Assembly: GCA_007116835.1 (NCBI GenBank)
Contig: SKHS01000234.1
Span: forward strand, 1-7,403
Source: Halomonas sp.
GTDB lineage: Bacteria; Pseudomonadota; Gammaproteobacteria; Pseudomonadales; Halomonadaceae
Length of the DNA stretch: 7,403 nt
Direction of reading: 5' to 3'
The notes below the pieces were generated by a model, which was not told where the DNA came from, searched no databases, and saw nothing but the letters and a program-made list of their open reading frames with translations. Each line of letters starts with the position of its first letter. Position 1 is the first letter of the stretch. This document shows, piece after piece, positions 4,901 through 7,403 of this stretch. The position numbers and the translations under genes are program-made.

Positions 4901-7403
4901 CTTCAGAGCAGCTACGTACGCACTGGTGAAACCGTGGAGTACACCTTGTCGGAAGCCATTGACGCTGAAGACGTTGGCACGCTGCTCACCAATTACGCGA
5001 TTAACCCAGAGGTGATTCGTCCGGGTAGCGAACTCACTGTGGCAGCTGCACGGGAAGCCTATGCTCAGATCGAAGGATTAGTGGCTAACGCTGAAAATAG
5101 CGCGGAGCTGCGCGAAGATCTGCTGTTTAGCTGGGAAGTGGTCGATAACGCCAACACCATCATTGGCGATATTGCTGAAGACCACGTAACACTGGCGGAT
5201 CAGGTGCGTGTTGCCAATGCGGGGATTAATCAAGCCCAGTACGAACGTTTGGCGGTGCTAGAGAACTTTGAGTTAGCCGACACCGTTGTTCGCTATACCT
5301 TAGAAGGTGCTGTTAGTACCGACATTGAGTTAGCAGGCAATTATCAACTTGCGCTAGACGTTTATAACCCTGGAGAGCGCAGCGTTACTGAGGCCAGCGT
5401 AGAACTCGCCCGTGTGGAAAATATTATCAGCGGTGCCAATAACGCCGGTGGGCTAGACGCTGACGAGCTGTACAACTGGGTGATTAACGATACCGCTGAA
5501 GCGGTTTTAGCCGCTGCACAAGGCGCACCGCATATCGCCCGCGCCGATGAGGTTCGTGTGACTGATCAAACGATTACGCTTGACGACTACACGGCGCTGT
5601 TAGCCATTGAAAGCGATAACGCTGGGTATCAGCGCGGCGACGAGCAGGTGGAATACACGCTAGCGCAGGCATTTAGTGTGGGTGCCGATGATGTCGTGGC
5701 GAACTATCTGATCAGCACAGCGTTATTTGCGCCGCAGTCACTGACCGTCGAATCTGCCATTAATGATTTAGCCGCTGTGCGCCAGCTGCTGGATAACGCC
5801 GAAAACACGCCAACTCTTACCAATGTCTATACGTGGAGCGTGCTGGATAGCTATGACAATATTCAGTCACAGCTAAGGGCTAACCTTCCCGACGGGCTGG
5901 AGCTGGCAGAGACGATTGAAGTCACTAACCCCACATTAACCGCTGCGCAATATGAACGCTTAGAGGCGGCGCTGGATAATTTTAGCTTAGGTGAGACGAC
6001 TGCGGTCTCCTATGCCGATATTAGCGATGCGTTGCGTGCCGAAGAGGCTGATTTACTCGCGCCAGCAGGACGTTTTAGCCTGCTAGATGATACCGCGCCC
6101 TTTACCGCGACATTAACCGTCGCAGAGTCTGCTGATACTTTGGCCAATATCCGCACCGTATTGGAAGCCGCTAACGGCTTGATCAATGATAACCAAACCG
6201 TGCAAGCCCTGTTTGACTGGACGGTAAGCGACACGGCTGACAACGTTATTCAAGCGATCAACCAAGACCACGTCACCCTCGCTGACACTGTGGTGATCAC
6301 CGATGATCACATCACTTATGGGCAATATCAGTCGCTAATAACGCTAGGCAACTATCAGTACGCCAATGACCCTGTTGAAGTGCGGTACAGCCTGGAAGAA
6401 GCACTCCAGGTGATCGACGAGGAGGGTGTTGAACGCCTTAATAAAGACCCGAACGATAGCAGCGTGGGTTATCGTATTACCGATGCAGAGCTGTCGGTTG
6501 GCACCTTCACCGCGGCAGACGTTCAACCGCTGGTAGATAAGGCGGTATCTGCGCTGACAAATGCTAATAATGCCCCCACGCCTGCGGTAAACACGCTGCT
6601 AAAGTGGACGGTGGTTGATACGTCAGCAGCCTTGCTTGAAACCCAGGTAGGCAACCTATTCCCGCTGCATATTACCGGTGCAGAGCAGGTATCGGTGAAT
6701 AACGACATTCTAGCAATTGCCGATTTACAGCGTTTACAGCGGATAGGTAACAGCTTTGAACTTGGCGACACGCCGGTGCGGTTTATTTTAACCAGCAACT
6801 TAACGCTCAACCAGATTGAAAACATTGCCAATAGCTACGAAATTACCCCAAGCAGCGTTGCGCTGCCGAACTTCTCACTGGCGACCGTTGACGATGCACA
6901 AGCCCGTTATCAGTCGGTTCAGGCGATTGTTGATGGCGCGCTAAACAGCCGCGATGTCAGTGTGGAAATACTTCAGACCTGGAGCATTACCAATGCCCAG
7001 GCGGCTAACCTATTAGCGGCCAGTGAAGAGGCATGGGTGCTTGGTGCGGATACTATTAGCCTGCAGCTGGGAGCCGATGAGCTGCTGACTGCCGAGCAGT
7101 ACGAAGCGTTCGTTGCGCTAGGCAACGTGACGCTCGATAGCATCGAAGTAGGCTACTCTCTGCAAGATGCGGTTGCTGTCATCAATGCGGGAGAGGTACT
7201 GCCTGCCAGCACGGAGGAGCGTCCTGGCAGCTATCAAATTTTGGCTGACCAACCGTTCGATGCGCTATCGCTAAGCGTTGCTGAGGGCGAGCAGTTGCTT
7301 GCCACCGTCGCCTCCATTCTGGCAGATGCCAACAATGCCGCTGAGCTAGACCGCGACACGCTACTGAGCTGGATGATTGAAGATGATGCCCAGCGGCTTA
7401 TTG
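1925..7403 (+). CDS. giant acidic repeat protein, probable surface adhesin (runs off right edge)
   Basis: The frame stays open for 1826 codons to the window edge with no stop. I recognise parts, not the whole. Residues 1-93 have an unassigned N-terminus ending in a basic then hydrophobic stretch. Residues about 95-240 form a beta-rich prefix with two similar hairpins (NGSLTLVMDNGQ, PDGNVMITRADGS). A hydrophobic helix (261-276), nine glycines (277-285) and a Pro/Glu linker (288-303) follow. Then come a DGYIAGA...ITPLTT domain (about 304-419), a helical spacer (420-536) and repeats of 112-132 residues from 537 onward. The layout of prefix, helix, poly-Gly and repeats resembles BapA/LapA-type adhesins exported by type I secretion; that is inference, since the C-terminal signal and secretion genes are not in view. 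No cysteine is seen, and Asp/Glu far outnumber Lys. The protein could also be an S-layer-like or other extracellular protein. Start choice: GGAG at 1912-1915; alternatives at 1916 and 2120. Confidence 0.93.
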   Translation, partial: MAIPSADILKSTQPGVINGHLLNGVRVSSVDAQSDWEAYADTRDGVSRIEIPADPQARLAFVRRWMAKNQKALKRGGMASTLVLPLLAQQALADSMVAVDDLQGVAEVIRQPNGSLTLVMDNGQSIYLVAADVALEGGRVVVDITALMEKLDTASGLLVPLSQLPNVQTWELLPDGNVMITRADGSLLLVERGAVVQQGDLLLISPSSALQQGVAESTDFATLLFVPSASFSPSTGGSVSTASGASASSTPVSSFGDIPPWLYIGGGALALGAAAAGGGGGGGGGSSPQPEPEPQPEPEPQPPTISGYVIDGYIAGATVTRAVNANQVETDSSGFFSGLQGSGILTATGGVDIATGLPFNGVLRAPENATVITPLTTMMVQLSAQFDVNDANAQSIIKTALGLDERLNLLTTDPLAEASSSVELLVAGVKVAGLLAMADSAGISSSDALSRLATAMNQANEAGRELTNQQMADALGLPSIAGQVKQALDAIDDAGADVKLDAYRDGDSNPLRDAQQAAQNPNSDLSNTIDVRADIPYLTLQAAVNLAQNGDLPSEYLINPGQAFPAGTLGLTVAADRLALVETILAGDYDVDIAPIELADIYTWSIRASVEDVLVTGGLERPAVLGAERVTLTNETIRPDQFADLNTLDNFVLGNTVVPYTLEQALTTAEMPANYTLDPAVPLNKNALSLREAAELIDETRLLTDRALNTGEDGLTREMLLDWTILDSFENVIGASSADPQLNEARRVSVTETVITPAQFKQLDALDNFELGATAVGYTLEEALEAAPLASNYLIDLDVPLDVGTVTVAQAASAFADVSRVLDGANNQPPLSLFQWAVSDSATAIIADLNDGHVTGANPITISDRSLTVDEFDQLNTLDNFQLGDTIVGYTLAQAVAAEVIADNYDIALAPPLNAGSVSVLEAQETLATVESILANALNSDSLNADQLFNWTVLDSADAVLGAGDVAHLLRANAVNVNDGMISLAQYEALIGLQSSYVRTGETVEYTLSEAIDAEDVGTLLTNYAINPEVIRPGSELTVAAAREAYAQIEGLVANAENSAELREDLLFSWEVVDNANTIIGDIAEDHVTLADQVRVANAGINQAQYERLAVLENFELADTVVRYTLEGAVSTDIELAGNYQLALDVYNPGERSVTEASVELARVENIISGANNAGGLDADELYNWVINDTAEAVLAAAQGAPHIARADEVRVTDQTITLDDYTALLAIESDNAGYQRGDEQVEYTLAQAFSVGADDVVANYLISTALFAPQSLTVESAINDLAAVRQLLDNAENTPTLTNVYTWSVLDSYDNIQSQLRANLPDGLELAETIEVTNPTLTAAQYERLEAALDNFSLGETTAVSYADISDALRAEEADLLAPAGRFSLLDDTAPFTATLTVAESADTLANIRTVLEAANGLINDNQTVQALFDWTVSDTADNVIQAINQDHVTLADTVVITDDHITYGQYQSLITLGNYQYANDPVEVRYSLEEALQVIDEEGVERLNKDPNDSSVGYRITDAELSVGTFTAADVQPLVDKAVSALTNANNAPTPAVNTLLKWTVVDTSAALLETQVGNLFPLHITGAEQVSVNNDILAIADLQRLQRIGNSFELGDTPVRFILTSNLTLNQIENIANSYEITPSSVALPNFSLATVDDAQARYQSVQAIVDGALNSRDVSVEILQTWSITNAQAANLLAASEEAWVLGADTISLQLGADELLTAEQYEAFVALGNVTLDSIEVGYSLQDAVAVINAGEVLPASTEERPGSYQILADQPFDALSLSVAEGEQLLATVASILADANNAAELDRDTLLSWMIEDDAQRLI
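2120..2203 (+). other. signal-peptide-like segment inside the giant protein
   Basis: From Met66 the protein reads MAKNQKALKRGGM, then a hydrophobic run STLVLPLLAQQ and ALA-DS. This gives a basic n-region, a short h-region and an A-x-A cleavage-like site after residue 93. It looks like a normal 28-residue Sec signal peptide, yet it sits 65 residues downstream of the start that has a ribosome binding site. No Shine-Dalgarno is visible before 2120. It may be an unusually long signal, an inner-membrane segment or a chance resemblance. Confidence 0.4.
2702..2833 (+). other. hydrophobic helix, poly-Gly run and Pro/Glu linker
   Basis: Residues 260-276 (PWLYIGGG, ALALGAAAA) could span or plug a membrane. 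They are followed by nine consecutive glycines (277-285) and a P-x-P-x linker rich in Glu and Gln (288-303). In BapA-family adhesins a Trp-containing hydrophobic stretch and a poly-Gly run separate the prefix domain from the repeats. The linker is encoded by near-tandem six-base units (CCAGAG, CCAGAA and variants, 2786-2833), which could vary in number between strains. Confidence 0.75.
2834..3181 (+). other. DGYIAGA...ITPLTT domain
   Basis: Residues 304-419 begin TISGYVIDGYIAGATV, continue with a TDSSGFF turn and a GGVDIATGLPFNGVL strand region, then VITPLTTMM (371-379), and end with TALGL and LLTTDPLA (399-416). From memory, this order (DGYI-GATV, DxxGxF, TGG-DxxTGxxF, TPLTT, LGL, DP) recurs near the front of large bacterial secreted proteins with an Ig/CnaB-like fold. 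I cannot name a domain accession. It marks the change from the membrane-proximal part to the exported part. Confidence 0.65.
3533..7403 (+). repeat. ten complete and one partial ~112-132-residue protein repeats
   Basis: Units start at the YTL motif: residues 537, 660, 778, 890, 1006, 1124, 1244, 1363, 1488, 1620 and 1744 (bases 3533, 3902, 4256, 4592, 4940, 5294, 5654, 6011, 6386, 6782, 7154). The last unit is cut by the edge. Each unit shows YTLxxA, then NYxI, SVxEA with a helix, an AxN turn, a central W-x-[VI]-x-[DN] followed by [ST]A in most copies, a strand VxVTD, ITxxQYxxL and LDNFxLGDT leading into the next YTL. One aligned Trp occurs per unit (604, 723, 836, 951, 1070, 1185, 1304, 1432, 1561, 1686, 1816). 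Copies are strongly diverged in both protein and DNA, so they are old. The first (537) and the copy at 1620 (FILTSNL) are the least typical. The W-x-[VI]-x-D-S-A to VTD-xx-IT part recalls DSAANI-type repeats of large secreted proteins; the full unit I cannot name. Confidence 0.9.

Noticed and set aside
2302..6831. Many short minus-strand frames and plus-strand frames at 2547-2738 and 3396-3596
   Set aside because: They lie inside the giant frame, show low-complexity Ser/Ala/Arg composition typical of a reversed reading, and lack conserved motifs.
3533..7403. CRISPR array or DNA-level tandem repeat
   Set aside because: The periodicity is about 340-390 bases and visible only in protein; DNA copies are strongly diverged and there are no short identical repeats with spacers.

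Overview
The window reads as the chromosome of a gammaproteobacterium, most likely a moderate halophile such as Halomonas or a relative. This is an inference from four things: the queA-tgt order with a tRNA-Leu beside it, GC content that looks to be in the mid-50s by eye, proteins close to E. coli QueA and Tgt, and a very acidic, lysine-poor giant protein. No species can be named from the sequence alone.

Left part (1-1495), minus strand: the queuosine genes. queA (350-1381) is complete. 45 bases after it comes the start of tgt, which leaves the window at base 1 with 101 codons present. Tgt puts a 7-deazaguanine base into GUN-anticodon tRNAs, and QueA then builds the epoxy-cyclopentane ring on it. 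No terminator lies between them, so they probably share a transcript from a promoter near 1418-1446.

Middle (1446-1924), plus strand: a complete tRNA-Leu(CAA) with encoded CCA (1495-1581). It has its own strong promoter (TTGACC, 16 bases, TATAAT) facing away from queA, and a strong hairpin plus T-run terminator (1587-1619). About 300 bases without a gene follow. They hold at most a weak promoter and a small leader hairpin.

Right part (1925-7403), plus strand: one uninterrupted reading frame that fills three quarters of the window and is still open at the right edge (1826 codons seen, no stop). It encodes the N-terminal part of a giant, probably surface or secreted protein. In order it has an N-terminal region with a signal-peptide-like stretch, a beta-rich prefix, a hydrophobic helix followed by nine glycines and a Pro/Glu linker (the layout seen at the front of BapA-type adhesins), a DGYIAGA...ITPLTT domain, and a helical spacer. 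After these come ten complete copies and one cut copy of a diverged repeat of about 112-132 residues, each with a central W-x-[VI] motif. The protein has no cysteine that I can see, and the repeat region has only five lysines in about 1290 residues. This repeat protein is the most interesting item here. I do not recognise the full repeat as a named family. Its C-terminus and any secretion genes lie outside the window.
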